NCBI RefSeq assembly: GCF_029837695.1
Contig: NZ_JAOEEA010000010.1
Location: forward strand, 62,001 to 126,000
Source: Pseudomonas sp. GD04019
Lineage (GTDB): Bacteria; Pseudomonadota; Gammaproteobacteria; Pseudomonadales; Pseudomonadaceae
Direction: 5' to 3'
DNA: 64,000 nt
In this document: positions 1 to 11,352 of the stretch, piece by piece
Layout: each line of letters begins with the position of its first letter
Position numbering within the stretch: position 1 is the first letter of the stretch
Translations under genes and position numbers: made by a program
Notes under the pieces: model-generated
The model's database searches: none
Told to the model about the DNA's origin: nothing
Seen by the model: the letters and a program-made list of their open reading frames with translations, nothing else

Positions 1-708
1 AAGATGCCGGTCTCCATCTCCCTGGGGCTGTGGGGCACGCTGATCACCTACCTGATCTCCATACCCTTAGGGATAGCCAAGGCCACCCGTCACGGCAGCG
101 CCTTCGATATCTGGACCAGCTCGGCGATCATCATCGGCTACGCCATCCCCGCCTTCCTCTTCGCCATCCTCCTGATCGTGCTGTTCGCCGGTGGCAGCTA
201 CTGGGACTGGTTCCCCTTGCGTGGGCTGACCTCGGGCAACTTCGACGAACTCAGCCTGGGCGGCAAGATCCTCGACTACTTCTGGCACCTGGCCCTGCCA
301 GTGACGGCCCTGGTGATCGGCAACTTCGCCACCCTCACCCTGTTGACCAAGAACAGCTTCCTCGACGAGATCGGCAAGCAGTACGTGACCACCGCCCGCG
401 CCAAGGGCCTGACCGACAGCCGCGTGCTCTACGGTCACGTATTCCGAAACGCCATGCTGATCGTGGTGGCCGGCTTCCCGGCGGCGGTGCTGGGCATCTT
501 CTTCGCCGGCTCCATGCTGATCGAGGTGATCTTCTCCCTCGACGGCCTCGGACTGCTGGGCTTCGAATCCATCGTCAACCGTGACTATCCGGTAGTGTTC
601 GGCACCCTGTTCATCTTTTCCCTGTTCGGCCTGGTGGCCAAGCTGGTGAGCGACCTGATGTACACCCTGATCGACCCACGCATCGACTTCGAAAGCCGGG
701 AGAACTAA
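1..708 (+). CDS. yejB: YejB-type peptide ABC transporter permease (5' end cut by window)
   Basis: Inner-membrane permease of the YejABEF importer, which in E. coli takes up microcin C and oligopeptides. The reading frame is open at the window edge, so about the first third of the usual 350-residue protein is missing; the in-frame ATG at 4 is internal. Visible are several membrane helices and the permease EAA loop around [22 protein letters not shown]. The C-terminal DPRIDFE signature matches the end of E. coli YejB as I remember it. yejE begins 2 bases after the stop and yejF follows, forming the usual operon; yejA would lie before the window. Confidence 0.93.
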   Translation, partial: KMPVSISLGLWGTLITYLISIPLGIAKATRHGSAFDIWTSSAIIIGYAIPAFLFAILLIVLFAGGSYWDWFPLRGLTSGNFDELSLGGKILDYFWHLALPVTALVIGNFATLTLLTKNSFLDEIGKQYVTTARAKGLTDSRVLYGHVFRNAMLIVVAGFPAAVLGIFFAGSMLIEVIFSLDGLGLLGFESIVNRDYPVVFGTLFIFSLFGLVAKLVSDLMYTLIDPRIDFESREN

Positions 709-710
709 GC

Positions 711-1730
711 ATGGCGCTCTCCCCCCTCAATCAACGCCGCCTCGCCCTGTTCAAGTCGCACAAGCGTGGCTGGTGGTCGCTGTGGCTGTTCCTCATCCTG
801 TTCGTGCTCAGCCTGGGCGCCGAGCTGATCGCCAACGACAAACCGCTGGCAGTGCGCTACGACGGCGAATGGTACTTCCCGGTGGTCAAGCGCTACCCGG
901 AGACCACCTTCGGCGGCGAGTTCCCGCTGCAGGCCAACTACAAGAGCCCCTACATCCAGGAGCTGATCACGGCGAAGGATGGCTGGATGCTCTGGCCGCC
1001 GATCCCCTTCAGCTACTCCAGCATCAACTACGAACTGCAGGTGCCGGCGCCCGCGCCGCCCTCGGCGCAGAACTGGCTGGGCACCGACGATCAGGGCCGC
1101 GATGTACTGGCCCGGGTGATCTACGGCTTCCGCGTATCGGTGCTGTTCGCCCTGGCGCTGACCCTGGCCAGCTCGGTGATCGGCGTATTCGCCGGCGCCC
1201 TGCAGGGCTACTACGGCGGCTGGGTCGACCTGGCCGGCCAGCGCTTCCTGGAAGTCTGGTCCGGCCTGCCGGTGCTCTACCTGCTGATCATCCTGGCCAG
1301 CTTCGTCCAGCCCAACTTCTGGTGGCTGCTGGGCATCATGCTGCTGTTCTCCTGGATGAGCCTGGTCGACGTGGTACGCGCCGAATTCCTCCGCGGCCGC
1401 AACCTGGAATACGTGCGTGCGGCCCGCGCGTTGGGCATGGGCAACGGCGGCATCATGTTCCACCACATCCTGCCCAACGCCATGGTCTCGACCATGACCT
1501 ATATGCCCTTCATTCTCACGGGCGCCATCGGCACCCTGACCTCGCTGGACTTCCTCGGCTTCGGCCTTCCGGCCGGTGAGCCCTCGCTGGGCGAGCTGGT
1601 GGCCCAGGGCAAGGCCAACCTGCAGGCGCCCTGGCTGGGCATCAGCGCCTTCGCCGTGCTGGCCGTGATGCTCAGCCTGCTGGTGTTCATCGGCGAAGCC
1701 GCCCGCGATGCCTTCGACCCGAGGAAATGA
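711..1730 (+). CDS. yejE: YejE-type peptide ABC transporter permease
   Basis: Second membrane subunit of the YejABEF peptide importer, 339 residues. An N-terminal cytoplasmic stretch is followed by a first membrane helix (about residues 22-40). A long periplasmic loop carries the GTDDQGRDVLARVIYG motif typical of DppC/OppC/YejE permeases, and five further helices follow with the EAA loop YVRAARALGMGNGGIMFHHILPN (shown with its flanks in parts: ARALGMG, HHILPN). The start ATG at 711 has a GGGAG ribosome site about 9 bases upstream, inside the end of yejB. The stop is one base before the yejF start, so translation is probably coupled. Confidence 0.93.
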   Translation: MALSPLNQRRLALFKSHKRGWWSLWLFLILFVLSLGAELIANDKPLAVRYDGEWYFPVVKRYPETTFGGEFPLQANYKSPYIQELITAKDGWMLWPPIPFSYSSINYELQVPAPAPPSAQNWLGTDDQGRDVLARVIYGFRVSVLFALALTLASSVIGVFAGALQGYYGGWVDLAGQRFLEVWSGLPVLYLLIILASFVQPNFWWLLGIMLLFSWMSLVDVVRAEFLRGRNLEYVRAARALGMGNGGIMFHHILPNAMVSTMTYMPFILTGAIGTLTSLDFLGFGLPAGEPSLGELVAQGKANLQAPWLGISAFAVLAVMLSLLVFIGEAARDAFDPRK

Positions 1731-1731
1731 G

Positions 1732-3345
1732 ATGACCGATTCGAACAACCTCATCGAAGTGCGCGACCTGGCCGTCGAGTTCGTCACCGGCAACCAGGCC
1801 GTGCGGGTGATCGAAAGCATCAGCTTCGACATCCGCAAGGGCGAGACCCTGGCCCTGGTCGGCGAGAGTGGCTCGGGCAAGTCGGTCACCGCCCATTCGA
1901 TCCTGCGCCTGCTGCCCTACCCGCTGGCCCGCCACCCGGCCGGCAGCATCCAGTACGGCGGCCAGGACCTGCTCAAGCTGGCCCCGGACAAGCTGCGCGG
2001 CATTCGCGGCAACCGCATCGCCATGGTGTTCCAGGAGCCGATGACCTCGCTCAACCCGCTGCACAGCATCGGCAAGCAGATCGGCGAGGTGCTGGCCTGG
2101 CACAAGGGCCTGACCGGCGACGCCGCCCAGGCGCGGATCATCGAGCTGCTGGAGCTGGTCGGCATCCCCGAGCCGGCCAAGCGCCTCAAGGCCTATCCGC
2201 ACGAATTGTCCGGCGGCCAGCGTCAGCGGGTGATGATCGCCATGGCCCTGGCCAACGAGCCGGAGCTGCTGATCGCCGACGAGCCGACCACCGCGCTGGA
2301 CGTCACCGTGCAGCTGAAGATCCTCGACCTGCTCAAGGATCTGCAGGCGCGCCTGGGCATGGCCATGCTGCTGATCACCCACGATCTCAACCTGGTGCGG
2401 CGAATTGCCCATCGTGTATGTGTCATGCAGCGCGGTTGCATCGTCGAACAGGCGTCGTGTGACGAATTGTTCCGCGCTCCGCAGCATCCCTATACCCGGG
2501 AACTGCTCGGCGCCGAGCCCAGCGGCATGCCTGCGGCCAACCCCGCCGGCGCGCCGCTGCTGGAAGTGGACGACCTGCGCGTGTGGTTCCCGATCAAGAA
2601 AGGGTTGCTGCGGCGCACGGTGGACCATGTGAAGGCGGTGGACGGTATCGATTTCAGCCTGCTGCAGGGCCAGACCCTGGGCATAGTCGGCGAGAGCGGT
2701 TCCGGCAAGTCCACCCTCGGCATGGCGATCCTGCGGCTGCTGAGCAGCCAGGGCGCCATCCGCTTCCAGGGCCAGGCGCTGGATGGGTTGTCGCAACAGG
2801 CCGTAAGGCCGCTGCGGCGGCAGATGCAGGTGGTCTTCCAGGACCCCTTCGGCAGTCTCAGCCCACGCATGTGCGTGAGCCAGATCGTCGGCGAGGGCCT
2901 GCGTATCCACGGTATCGGCAGCGAAGAGGAGCAGGAACAGGCCGTCATCGACGCGCTCAAGGAGGTAGGGCTGGATCCGGAGACCCGGTTCCGCTATCCC
3001 CATGAGTTTTCCGGCGGGCAACGGCAGCGGATTGCCATTGCCCGGGCACTGGTGCTGAAACCGGCGCTGATACTGCTGGACGAGCCCACTTCGGCGCTCG
3101 ACCGCACGGTACAGCGCCAGGTGGTGGAACTGCTGCGCTCGTTGCAGGCCAAGTACAACCTGACGTACCTGTTCATCAGCCACGACCTGGCGGTGGTCAG
3201 GGCCCTGAGCCACCAGCTGATGGTGGTGAAACAGGGCAAGGTGGTTGAACAGGGGCCGGCCGAGCAGGTATTCGCCGCGCCACAGCACCCTTATACCCAG
3301 CAGTTGCTGGAGGCCGCGTTCATGGCTCCTGCAACCGCCGACTAA
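1732..3345 (+). CDS. yejF: YejF-type ABC transporter ATPase, two nucleotide-binding domains in one chain
   Basis: ATP-hydrolysing subunit of the YejABEF peptide importer, 537 residues. Two complete ABC cassettes are fused. The first has Walker A GESGSGKS at residues 44-51, signature LSGGQRQR and Walker [13 protein letters not shown]. The second has [16 protein letters not shown] and [12 protein letters not shown]. Each cassette ends in the oligopeptide-transporter C-terminal motif ([16 protein letters not shown]). I place the start at 1732 (MTDSNN), just after GAGGAAATGAG; an ATG at 1708 lies inside yejE and has no such site. fabI follows after 20 bases. Confidence 0.94.
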   Translation: MTDSNNLIEVRDLAVEFVTGNQAVRVIESISFDIRKGETLALVGESGSGKSVTAHSILRLLPYPLARHPAGSIQYGGQDLLKLAPDKLRGIRGNRIAMVFQEPMTSLNPLHSIGKQIGEVLAWHKGLTGDAAQARIIELLELVGIPEPAKRLKAYPHELSGGQRQRVMIAMALANEPELLIADEPTTALDVTVQLKILDLLKDLQARLGMAMLLITHDLNLVRRIAHRVCVMQRGCIVEQASCDELFRAPQHPYTRELLGAEPSGMPAANPAGAPLLEVDDLRVWFPIKKGLLRRTVDHVKAVDGIDFSLLQGQTLGIVGESGSGKSTLGMAILRLLSSQGAIRFQGQALDGLSQQAVRPLRRQMQVVFQDPFGSLSPRMCVSQIVGEGLRIHGIGSEEEQEQAVIDALKEVGLDPETRFRYPHEFSGGQRQRIAIARALVLKPALILLDEPTSALDRTVQRQVVELLRSLQAKYNLTYLFISHDLAVVRALSHQLMVVKQGKVVEQGPAEQVFAAPQHPYTQQLLEAAFMAPATAD

Positions 3346-3365
3346 CTGAAAGAGGAATGACGCAC

Positions 3366-4160
3366 ATGGGTTTTCTCGCCGGTAAGCGCGTACTGATCGT
3401 TGGCGTGGCCAGCAAACTGTCGATCGCCTCGGGCATCGCCGCCGCCATGCACCGCGAGGGCGCCGAGCTCGCCTTCACCTACCAGAACGACAAGCTCAAG
3501 GGCCGCGTCGAAGAGTTCGCCGCTGGCTGGGGCTCCAACCCCGAGCTGTGCTTCCCCTGCGACGTGGCCAATGACGAGGAGATCGCCAAGGTCTTCGAGG
3601 AACTGAGCAAAAAGTGGGATGGCCTGGACTGCATCGTTCACTCCGTCGGCTTCGCCCCTGGCGACCAGTTGGATGGTGACTTCACCGCCGTCACCACCCG
3701 CGAAGGCTTCAAGATCGCCCATGACATCAGCGCCTACAGCCTGGTGGCCCTGGCCAAGGCCGGTCGCGAGCTGATGCAGGGCCGCAACGGCAGCATCCTC
3801 ACCCTCTCCTACCTGGGCGCCGAGCGCACCATGCCCAACTACAACGTGATGGGCATGGCCAAGGCCAGCCTGGAGGCCGGCGTACGTTACCTGGCCGGCA
3901 GCCTTGGCCCGGAAGGCACTCGCGTCAACGCCATCTCCGCCGGCCCGATCCGCACCCTGGCCGCCAGCGGTATCAAGAGCTTCCGCAAGATGCTCGCCGC
4001 CAACGAGAAGCAGACCCCGCTGCGCCGCAACGTGACCATCGAGGAAGTCGGCAATGCTGGCGCCTTCCTCTGCTCCGACCTGGCCTCGGGCATCAGTGGC
4101 GAAATCCTCTATGTCGACGGCGGCTTCAACACCACCGCGATGGGCGCCATCGAAGACTGA
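3366..4160 (+). CDS. fabI: Enoyl-ACP reductase (NADH), FabI
   Basis: Reduces the enoyl-ACP double bond in the last step of each fatty-acid elongation cycle; it is the target of triclosan and diazaborines. At 264 residues it is a classical short-chain dehydrogenase-type FabI with the substituted cofactor loop [11 protein letters not shown] at residues 13-23. The catalytic Tyr159 and Lys166 are in the Y-x6-K arrangement, with Tyr149 also conserved. I choose ATG 3366 (MGFLAG) because it matches the known Pseudomonas N-terminus and sits 9 bases after AGAGGA; ATG 3357 directly abuts that site. The gene follows yejF closely and ends at a strong bidirectional terminator. Confidence 0.97.
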   Translation: MGFLAGKRVLIVGVASKLSIASGIAAAMHREGAELAFTYQNDKLKGRVEEFAAGWGSNPELCFPCDVANDEEIAKVFEELSKKWDGLDCIVHSVGFAPGDQLDGDFTAVTTREGFKIAHDISAYSLVALAKAGRELMQGRNGSILTLSYLGAERTMPNYNVMGMAKASLEAGVRYLAGSLGPEGTRVNAISAGPIRTLAASGIKSFRKMLAANEKQTPLRRNVTIEEVGNAGAFLCSDLASGISGEILYVDGGFNTTAMGAIED

Positions 4161-4176
4161 TGCGATAGCCGGAAAC

Positions 4177-4208
4177 GAAAAAGGCCGCTTTTTCAGCGGC
4201 CTTTTTTC
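4177..4208. terminator. Bidirectional intrinsic terminator between fabI and ppiD
   Basis: Seven-base-pair perfect stem GGCCGCT/AGCGGCC (4183-4189 with 4195-4201) preceded by an A run and followed by TTTTTT, so it can end transcription of fabI on the plus strand and of convergent ppiD on the minus strand. Confidence 0.9.
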
Positions 4209-4247
4209 TTGGGCGTCTCCCACCACGAGGGCGGGAGATCCTGTAAC

Positions 4248-6101
4248 TCAGAAGCGCTCGATATCGGCCTCTGCCTGCAACTGCTGGCGATAGGCGGCGA
4301 AGTCCTGCTGGCCGGTACGCGAGGCCAGGAAGCGACGGTAGCTGACCTTTTCTTCCTCGCTCAGCTCGGCCTTGGCCTGGCCAACGCCGTCGAGACGCAG
4401 CACCACGTAGTCACCATTGCTCAGGCTGACACCGGCATAGGTCGGCTTGCCGTCTTCACCCGGCTTGGCCATGCGGAACAGCGCCTGCAGCACAACCGGC
4501 TCGACGCCTTCCTGGCTGCGGGTAGCGGCCTGCACCACTTTCCAGTCCTTGCCAGCGTCGCCCTTGCGCAGATCGGCCATCAGCGCCTCGCCGTTAGCCT
4601 TGGCCGCTTCACCGGCCTTCTTGCGCGCCAGGGTGTCACGAATACCGGCGGTGACTTCCTCCAGCGGCAGCTGCGCCGGCTTCTTGTGTTCCTTCACGCG
4701 CACCACGACCACGGTGTCCGGATCCAACTCGATGGCGCTACTGCTGCGCCCGTCTTCCAACACTTCCGGGCTGAAGGCAGCCTGCACCACCTGCCGGTTG
4801 GCGGCGATACCCTCGCCACCCTCACGACCGAAGGCACCGCTGGTCTGCACCTGCAGCTGCAGCTCTTCGGCCGGCTGCGACAGATCGGACGCCTCGTAGC
4901 TAGCCTCTTCCAGTTCCTTGGCCACCTCGACGAAGCGCTGCTCGACCTGCTGCGCCTTGACGTCGCGCTCCAGCTTGTCCTTGAGGCTGGCGAAGCTCGG
5001 CACCTCAGGCGCCTGCACGTCCAGCAGCTTGACCAGATGCCAGCCGAATGCGCTGCGCACGGGCGCGGATACTTCGTCCTTCTTCAGCGCGTACAGCGCC
5101 TTCTCGAACTCGGGGTCGTACACGCCCGGACCGGCGAAGCCCAGATCGCCACCGTTGCTGGCGGAGCCCGGGTCTTGGGAGACTTCCTTGGCCAGCTTGG
5201 CGAAGTCCTCGCCCTGCTTCAGGCGTGCGGTCACTTCGTCGAGCTTGGCCTTGGCCTGCTCGTCGCTCAGCTTGTCGTTCACTTCCAGCAAGATGTGCGC
5301 GCCACGACGCTGCTCGGCCAGGTTGGCGATTTCTTTCTTGTAGAGCTCCTGCAGTTCTTCGTCGCTGGCCTTGGCCTCGGCGAAGAAGCGCTCCTTCTTC
5401 AGCTCGACATACTCGACCACGACCTGCTCGGTGCTCATGAACTGATCGGCGTGCTCGTCGTAGTAAGCCTTGATCTCTTCATCCTTCAGCTCGACGGCCT
5501 TGGCATCGGCGGCGATGGTCCGGGTGGCGAAGTCGCGGGTCTGCTTGTCCAGACGCACGAAGGCCTGCAGCTCGGCGTCGGTGACGAAGTTGCTGGCGGC
5601 CAGAGTGGCCTGCAGCTGGCTGACCAGCACGTCCTGGCGCAGGCGCTCGCGGAACTGCATGCGACTCATGCCCTGCTGCTGCAGGATCTGGTCGAAGCGT
5701 GCCGAATCGAACTTGCCCTCGACCTGGAAGGCCGGGGTCTGCAGGATCAACTGATCCAGCGAGGTCTCGGAGAAGCCCATGCCGGCTTCCTTGGCGCCTT
5801 GCAGCAGCAGGGTGCGGTCGATCAGATTATCGAGGGCAGCCTTGCGCAGCAGGTTGTCGTCCAGCAGCGAGGCGTCGAAATCCTTGCCGAATTGCTGGAT
5901 CAGCTGGCGACGCTGCATTTCCACCGCCGCGTTGAGGCTGTCCAGGCTGATCTCTTCGCCATTGACCTCGGCGGCATTGCGGCTGTTGCTGGTGGACTGG
6001 AGGATGGCCTCGAAGCCGGTGAACGCCATCAACATGACGATCAGACCGACGATGGTCTTGGCGATCCAGCCCTGGGAATTGTCCCTGATGTTCTGCAGCA
6101 T
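4248..6101 (-). CDS. ppiD: Periplasmic chaperone / peptidyl-prolyl isomerase PpiD (SurA/PpiD type)
   Basis: Inner-membrane-anchored folding factor for proteins leaving the Sec translocon, 617 residues. One membrane helix lies at about residues 12-32. A SurA-like N-terminal chaperone region follows, then a parvulin domain at about 266-362 with the motifs RGAHIL, FAKLAKEVSQDP, NGGDLGF and SAFGWHLVKL, and a long C-terminal chaperone half. The start is supported by GGGGGAAGC just upstream. It lies downstream of hupB behind a terminator. In E. coli PpiD the parvulin domain is reported to be inactive; whether this one is active cannot be read from the sequence. Confidence 0.93.
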   Translation of the reverse strand: MLQNIRDNSQGWIAKTIVGLIVMLMAFTGFEAILQSTSNSRNAAEVNGEEISLDSLNAAVEMQRRQLIQQFGKDFDASLLDDNLLRKAALDNLIDRTLLLQGAKEAGMGFSETSLDQLILQTPAFQVEGKFDSARFDQILQQQGMSRMQFRERLRQDVLVSQLQATLAASNFVTDAELQAFVRLDKQTRDFATRTIAADAKAVELKDEEIKAYYDEHADQFMSTEQVVVEYVELKKERFFAEAKASDEELQELYKKEIANLAEQRRGAHILLEVNDKLSDEQAKAKLDEVTARLKQGEDFAKLAKEVSQDPGSASNGGDLGFAGPGVYDPEFEKALYALKKDEVSAPVRSAFGWHLVKLLDVQAPEVPSFASLKDKLERDVKAQQVEQRFVEVAKELEEASYEASDLSQPAEELQLQVQTSGAFGREGGEGIAANRQVVQAAFSPEVLEDGRSSSAIELDPDTVVVVRVKEHKKPAQLPLEEVTAGIRDTLARKKAGEAAKANGEALMADLRKGDAGKDWKVVQAATRSQEGVEPVVLQALFRMAKPGEDGKPTYAGVSLSNGDYVVLRLDGVGQAKAELSEEEKVSYRRFLASRTGQQDFAAYRQQLQAEADIERF

Positions 6102-6163
6102 GCTTCCCCCGAAACGGCTGCACTGAACGAACAGCGAATGCAGCGCGGGTATTGAATCCGGAT

Positions 6164-6193
6164 AAAAGAAAGGCGCATCCGAGGATGCGCCTT
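6164..6193 (-). terminator. Intrinsic terminator after hupB
   Basis: Eleven-base perfect stem AAGGCGCATCC/GGATGCGCCTT (6170-6180 with 6183-6193). Read on the minus strand it is followed by TTTCTTTTAT. It lies in the 177-base hupB-ppiD gap. Confidence 0.85.
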
Positions 6194-6277
6194 CTCATAA
6201 CTGATGGAGCGGATGGGATTCCGCTCCGCACCGAACCGGGCTGACCCGGTACGGCGGGGCAAAGCCCAGAGAGACGC

Positions 6278-6550
6278 TTAGTTGACGGCGTCTTTCAGAG
6301 CTTTACCAGCTTTGAAGCCAGGGATCTTGGCAGCGGCGATCTTGATCGGCTTGCCAGTCTGCGGGTTGCGGCCGGTACGGGCAGCGCGTTCTTTGACAGC
6401 GAAAGTACCGAAGCCAACCAGCACCACGGAATCACCAGCCTTCAGAGCGCCAGTGACGGATTCGATCACTGCGTCCAGCGCGCGGCCAGCAACAGCTTTC
6501 GGGATATCAGCGGATGCGGCGATGGCATCAATCAGTTCCGACTTGTTCAC
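6278..6550 (-). CDS. hupB: DNA-binding protein HU-beta
   Basis: Small histone-like nucleoid protein that bends DNA as a dimer. At 90 residues it has the full HU length and the DNA-arm signature [21 protein letters not shown] (residues about 46-66; key parts GFGTF and RNPQTG). The start codon is GTG (6548-6550), with AAGGGGAC about 8 bases upstream on the minus strand. The gene has its own consensus-like promoter in the lon-hupB gap and its own terminator, consistent with high separate expression. The lon-hupB-ppiD order is the common gammaproteobacterial one. Confidence 0.97.
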   Translation of the reverse strand: MNKSELIDAIAASADIPKAVAGRALDAVIESVTGALKAGDSVVLVGFGTFAVKERAARTGRNPQTGKPIKIAAAKIPGFKAGKALKDAVN

Positions 6551-6643
6551 TCTTAAGTCCCCTTATTTCTGTTGAGTTGTTTCTTAGTTGTTTGGTGTAA
6601 GCAAAGCGGGTGCTGAAGGGCCTGCCGACACATAGGAGCCGCT

Positions 6644-6672
6644 TTATAACAAGGGCTCGAAAATAGTGTCAA
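6644..6672 (-). promoter_or_regulatory. Sigma-70-type promoter of hupB
   Basis: On the minus strand, TTGACA (6667-6672) and TTATAA (6644-6649) are separated by exactly 17 bases. This is near-consensus and lies about 95 bases before the hupB GTG. No better promoter is visible in the 135-base lon-hupB gap. Confidence 0.8.
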
Positions 6673-6685
6673 GGAAGCCTTCGGC

Positions 6686-9082
6686 CTAATGCGTGCTGAT
6701 TCGCTCCTTGGAATCAGTCTCGCGCGTATCATCCTTTGCAACCATCTCGGGAGCCGCATCGGGCAAGGGCTCCGGGGCGTATTGCAGCGCAATTTGCAGG
6801 ACCTCGTCAATCCATTTAACCGGCTTAATGGTCAGGTCTTGCTTAATATTTTCGGGAATTTCCTTGAGATCGCGAACATTCTCTTCCGGAATGATCACAG
6901 TCTTGATTCCACCCCGATGGGCAGCCAGTAATTTCTCCTTGAGACCGCCAATGGCCAGTACCTGACCACGCAGGGTGATCTCCCCAGTCATGGCCACATC
7001 GGCGCGCACGGGAATCTGCGTCAAGGCCGAAACCAAGGCCGTGCACAGACCGATACCGGCACTGGGACCGTCCTTGGGCGTGGCACCCTCCGGCATGTGG
7101 ATATGCACGTCGCGCTTCTCATGGAAATCCAGGGGAATGCCCAGGCTCTTGGCCCGGCTGCGCACCACGGTCAGCGCAGCGGTCATGGACTCGGCCATCA
7201 CGTCACCCAGCGAGCCGGTCTTGATCAGCTGGCCCTTGCCCGGCACCACGGCAGTTTCGATGGTCAGCAATTCACCACCGACCTGGGTCCAGGCCAGGCC
7301 CGTGACCTGGCCGATCTGGTCCTGCTGCTCGGCCAGGCCGTGGCGATAGCGGCGCACGCCGAGGAAGTGCTCCAGCGAGTCCGACGTCACCAAGACCTTG
7401 ATGCGTTTCTCCTTGGCGTGCTCCTTGACCGCCTTGCGGCAGACCTTGGAAATCTGCCGCTCCAGGCTACGCACGCCCGCCTCGCGAGTGTAGTAGCGAA
7501 TGATGTCGCGAATCGCGGCATCCTCGAACTCCAGCTCGCCCTTCTTCAGGCCGTTGGCCAGCACCTGCTTGGGTGTCAGGTACTTGATGGCGATATTGAC
7601 CTTCTCGTCCTCGGTGTAACCCGGCAGACGGATGACTTCCATGCGGTCCAGCAGCGGACCGGGAATATTCATGGAGTTGGCGGTGCAGATGAACATCACG
7701 TCCGAGAGGTCGTAATCGACCTCCAGGTAATGGTCGTTGAAGCTGTGGTTCTGCTCCGGATCCAGCACCTCGAGCAGCGCCGAGGCGGGATCGCCACGCA
7801 TGTCGCTGCCCATCTTGTCGATCTCGTCGAGCAGGAATAGCGGGTTGCGCACGCCGACCTTGGTCAGCTTCTGGATCAGACGACCAGGCATGGAGCCGAT
7901 GTAGGTACGGCGGTGGCCGCGGATCTCGGCTTCGTCACGCACGCCACCCAGGGCCATGCGCACGAACTTACGATTGGTGGCACGCGCAATGGACTCGGCC
8001 AGCGAGGTCTTGCCCACGCCGGGCGGACCGACCAGGCAGAGCACCGGCCCCTTGAGCTTCTTCACCCGCTTCTGCACGGCGAGATACTCAAGGATGCGCT
8101 CCTTCACCTCCTCCAGACCGAAGTGATCGGCTTCGAGGATATCCTCGGCCTTGGTCAGATCGAGGCGCACCTTGCTCTCGGCCTTCCACGGCACGTTGGT
8201 CAGCCAGTCGATGTAGGAGCGCACCACGGTGGCTTCCGCCGACATCGGCGACATCTGCTTGAGCTTGTTCAGCTCGGCATTGGCCTTGGTCAGCGCCTCT
8301 TTGGTAAGGCCGGCGTTATCGATGCGCTTCTTCAGCTCGTCGATCTCGTTGTGGCCTTCGTCGATGTCGCCCAGCTCCTTCTGAATGGCCTTCATCTGCT
8401 CATTCAGGTAGTACTCACGCTGGCTGCGCTCCATCTGTTTCTTGACCCGGCCACGGATGCGCTTCTCGACCTGGAGCAGGTCGATCTCGGCATCCAGCAA
8501 CGCCAACACGTGCTCGACGCGCTCGGCCAGGCTGGTGATCTCGAGGATTTCCTGCTTCTGCTCGATCTTCAGCACCATGTGCGCGGCCATGGTATCGACC
8601 AGGCGCGCCGGATCATCGATGCTGTTCAGCGATGACAGCACCTCGGCCGGCACCTTCTTGCCCAGCTGCACGTACTGTTCGAACTGGCTGAGCAGGCTGC
8701 GGGTAAAGACTTCCGACTCGCGCTCGGCTGCTTCGCTCTCGTCGAGCAACTGCACCTCGGCGCGGCAATGGCCATCCACCTCGATGAACTTCTGCACGCA
8801 GCCGCGCTGCTCACCCTCGACCAGCACCTTGACCGTACCATCCGGCAACTTGAGCAGCTGCAGCACGGTGGCCACGGTGCCCATGCGATACAGCGCCTCT
8901 TCGCCTGGATCATCGTCTGCCGGGTTGCGCTGCGCCAGCAGGAGGATCTGCTTGTCGCCGGCCATGGCGGCCTCCAGGGCCTCGATGGACTTCTCGCGAC
9001 CGACGAACAGCGGGATGACCATGTGCGGATAGACCACGACATCACGCAGCGGCAGGAGAGGCAATTCGATGGTTGTCTTCAT
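6686..9082 (-). CDS. lon: ATP-dependent protease Lon
   Basis: Cytoplasmic AAA+ serine protease that degrades misfolded and regulatory proteins; 798 residues, the usual length. Domains in order: N-terminal LON substrate domain (from about residue 8), coiled-coil linker, AAA+ module with Walker [10 protein letters not shown] and Walker B FLLDEID, and the C-terminal protease domain. The catalytic Ser674 is in DGPSAG and the Lys717 43 residues later is in GGLKEK, forming the Ser-Lys dyad. It lies downstream of clpX behind a terminator-like hairpin and has its own heat-shock-type promoter candidate, so it can be expressed independently of clpPX. Confidence 0.98.
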   Translation of the reverse strand: MKTTIELPLLPLRDVVVYPHMVIPLFVGREKSIEALEAAMAGDKQILLLAQRNPADDDPGEEALYRMGTVATVLQLLKLPDGTVKVLVEGEQRGCVQKFIEVDGHCRAEVQLLDESEAAERESEVFTRSLLSQFEQYVQLGKKVPAEVLSSLNSIDDPARLVDTMAAHMVLKIEQKQEILEITSLAERVEHVLALLDAEIDLLQVEKRIRGRVKKQMERSQREYYLNEQMKAIQKELGDIDEGHNEIDELKKRIDNAGLTKEALTKANAELNKLKQMSPMSAEATVVRSYIDWLTNVPWKAESKVRLDLTKAEDILEADHFGLEEVKERILEYLAVQKRVKKLKGPVLCLVGPPGVGKTSLAESIARATNRKFVRMALGGVRDEAEIRGHRRTYIGSMPGRLIQKLTKVGVRNPLFLLDEIDKMGSDMRGDPASALLEVLDPEQNHSFNDHYLEVDYDLSDVMFICTANSMNIPGPLLDRMEVIRLPGYTEDEKVNIAIKYLTPKQVLANGLKKGELEFEDAAIRDIIRYYTREAGVRSLERQISKVCRKAVKEHAKEKRIKVLVTSDSLEHFLGVRRYRHGLAEQQDQIGQVTGLAWTQVGGELLTIETAVVPGKGQLIKTGSLGDVMAESMTAALTVVRSRAKSLGIPLDFHEKRDVHIHMPEGATPKDGPSAGIGLCTALVSALTQIPVRADVAMTGEITLRGQVLAIGGLKEKLLAAHRGGIKTVIIPEENVRDLKEIPENIKQDLTIKPVKWIDEVLQIALQYAPEPLPDAAPEMVAKDDTRETDSKERISTH

Positions 9083-9140
9083 GATTTCAGCTCTACGGCG
9101 GCCATTCGGCCGTAAACGGACGGGAGTACCCTTGGCCCTA

Positions 9141-9169
9141 AGATGGGGCCGCCCCTGGGAAAAAACAAG
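9141..9169 (-). promoter_or_regulatory. Heat-shock (sigma-32-type) promoter candidate for lon
   Basis: On the minus strand, CTTGTTT (9163-9169), 14 bases of spacer, then CCCCATCT (9141-9148). The -10 element fits the sigma-32 consensus CCCCATNT fully and the -35 element matches CTTGAAA in the first four bases. The predicted transcript would start about 50 bases before the lon ATG. lon is a classical RpoH target. Confidence 0.65.
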
Positions 9170-9188
9170 CGAGAAAGGCGGAAAAGCA

Positions 9189-9209
9189 AAGGGCCCCGTA
9201 GGGCCCCTT
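9189..9209 (-). terminator. Terminator-like hairpin after clpX
   Basis: Stem of AAGGG and CCC pairing with GGG and CCCTT around a TAC loop, with one central mismatch, directly downstream of clpX. On the minus strand the tail is TGCTTTTCC, a weak U tract, so termination may be partial. Confidence 0.6.
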
Positions 9210-9229
9210 GTTTCAACGGTTTACAGACG

Positions 9230-10510
<1,281 letters not shown>

Positions 10511-10580
10511 TCGATCGATCCAATACGGTAGGCATGAAACACAAGATGAAGGCAATTGCAGGCATTTTCAACCCTGCAGG

Positions 10581-10601
10581 ACGGCCGGATACCCCGGCCG
10601 T
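10581..10601 (-). other. Stem-loop in the clpP-clpX gap
   Basis: Perfect 8-base stem ACGGCCGG/CCGGCCGT around a 5-base loop. It has no U tract on the minus strand, so it looks more like an mRNA processing or stabilising structure, or an attenuator, than a full terminator. Confidence 0.5.
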
Positions 10602-10618
10602 TGCGCTGAAACACCGAA

Positions 10619-11260
10619 TCAGACAGCCAGCTGACGCTTGTTCAGAACCTGATCGATAAGGCCATATTTGACCGCTTCGTCGCCGCTCATGAAGTTGTCG
10701 CGGTCGGTGTCCTTGGCGATCACGTCGATCGGCTGCTTGCAGTGGTCGGCCAAGATTTTGTTCAGGCGTTCGCGGATAGTGAGGATTTCACGGGCGTGAA
10801 TCTCGATATCCGAAGCCTGGCCCTGGAAGCCACCCAGCGGCTGGTGAATCATCATGCGCGAGTGCGGTAGGCAGTAACGCTTGCCGGCGGCACCGCCAGC
10901 CAGCAGCAGCGCGCCCATGCTGCAGGCCTGACCGATGCAGATGGTGGACACGTCGGGCTTGATGAACTGCATGGTGTCGTAGATCGACATGCCGGCAGTC
11001 ACCGAACCGCCCGGCGAGTTGATGTACAGGTGGATGTCCTTGTCCGGATTCTCGGCTTCGAGGAACAGCAGCTGGGCCACGACCAGGTTGGCCATGTAGT
11101 CCTCGACCTGGCCGACCATGAAGATCACTCGCTCCTTAAGCAGGCGGGAGTAGATGTCATAGGCGCGTTCGCCACGGGCGGACTGCTCGATCACCATCGG
11201 CACGAGGCCGCCGGCGGCTTGGATGTCAGGCATGGTGTTCATGAAAGAGTTGTGCGACAT
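10619..11260 (-). CDS. clpP: ATP-dependent Clp protease proteolytic subunit ClpP
   Basis: Self-compartmentalised serine peptidase that works with ClpX; 213 residues. The catalytic triad is visible: Ser114 in [10 protein letters not shown], His139 in SRMMIHQP and Asp188 in DTDRD, offset by the usual 17-residue propeptide from E. coli mature numbering. I start at ATG 11260 (MSHNSF), matching known Pseudomonas ClpP. An upstream ATG at 11287 is closer to a GGGAGAG sequence in the reverse sense, but it falls before that site and is less likely. It is followed by clpX and preceded by tig, as in many proteobacteria. Confidence 0.97.
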   Translation of the reverse strand: MSHNSFMNTMPDIQAAGGLVPMVIEQSARGERAYDIYSRLLKERVIFMVGQVEDYMANLVVAQLLFLEAENPDKDIHLYINSPGGSVTAGMSIYDTMQFIKPDVSTICIGQACSMGALLLAGGAAGKRYCLPHSRMMIHQPLGGFQGQASDIEIHAREILTIRERLNKILADHCKQPIDVIAKDTDRDNFMSGDEAVKYGLIDQVLNKRQLAV

Positions 11261-11300
11261 GTCTAGCGATCTCTCCCTAATAGTCATGTCTCTAAAGACG

Positions 11301-11328
11301 CATAAGCCAGCGCGAAGGCTGGCTTATG
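11301..11328 (-). terminator. Strong hairpin between tig and clpP, possibly an attenuating terminator
   Basis: Perfect 11-base stem CATAAGCCAGC/GCTGGCTTATG (11301-11311 with 11318-11328) around a 6-base loop, 25 bases after the tig stop. The minus-strand tail CGTCTTTAG is only weakly U-rich, so partial readthrough into clpPX is likely. Confidence 0.6.
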
Positions 11329-11352
11329 GTTGTGCTCGAACGAGGCGAGGGA

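Noticed and set aside
4209..6155. 648-codon open frame opposite ppiD
   Set aside because: Antisense to a clear PpiD gene with ribosome site and terminator; low-complexity Leu/Gln/Ala product.
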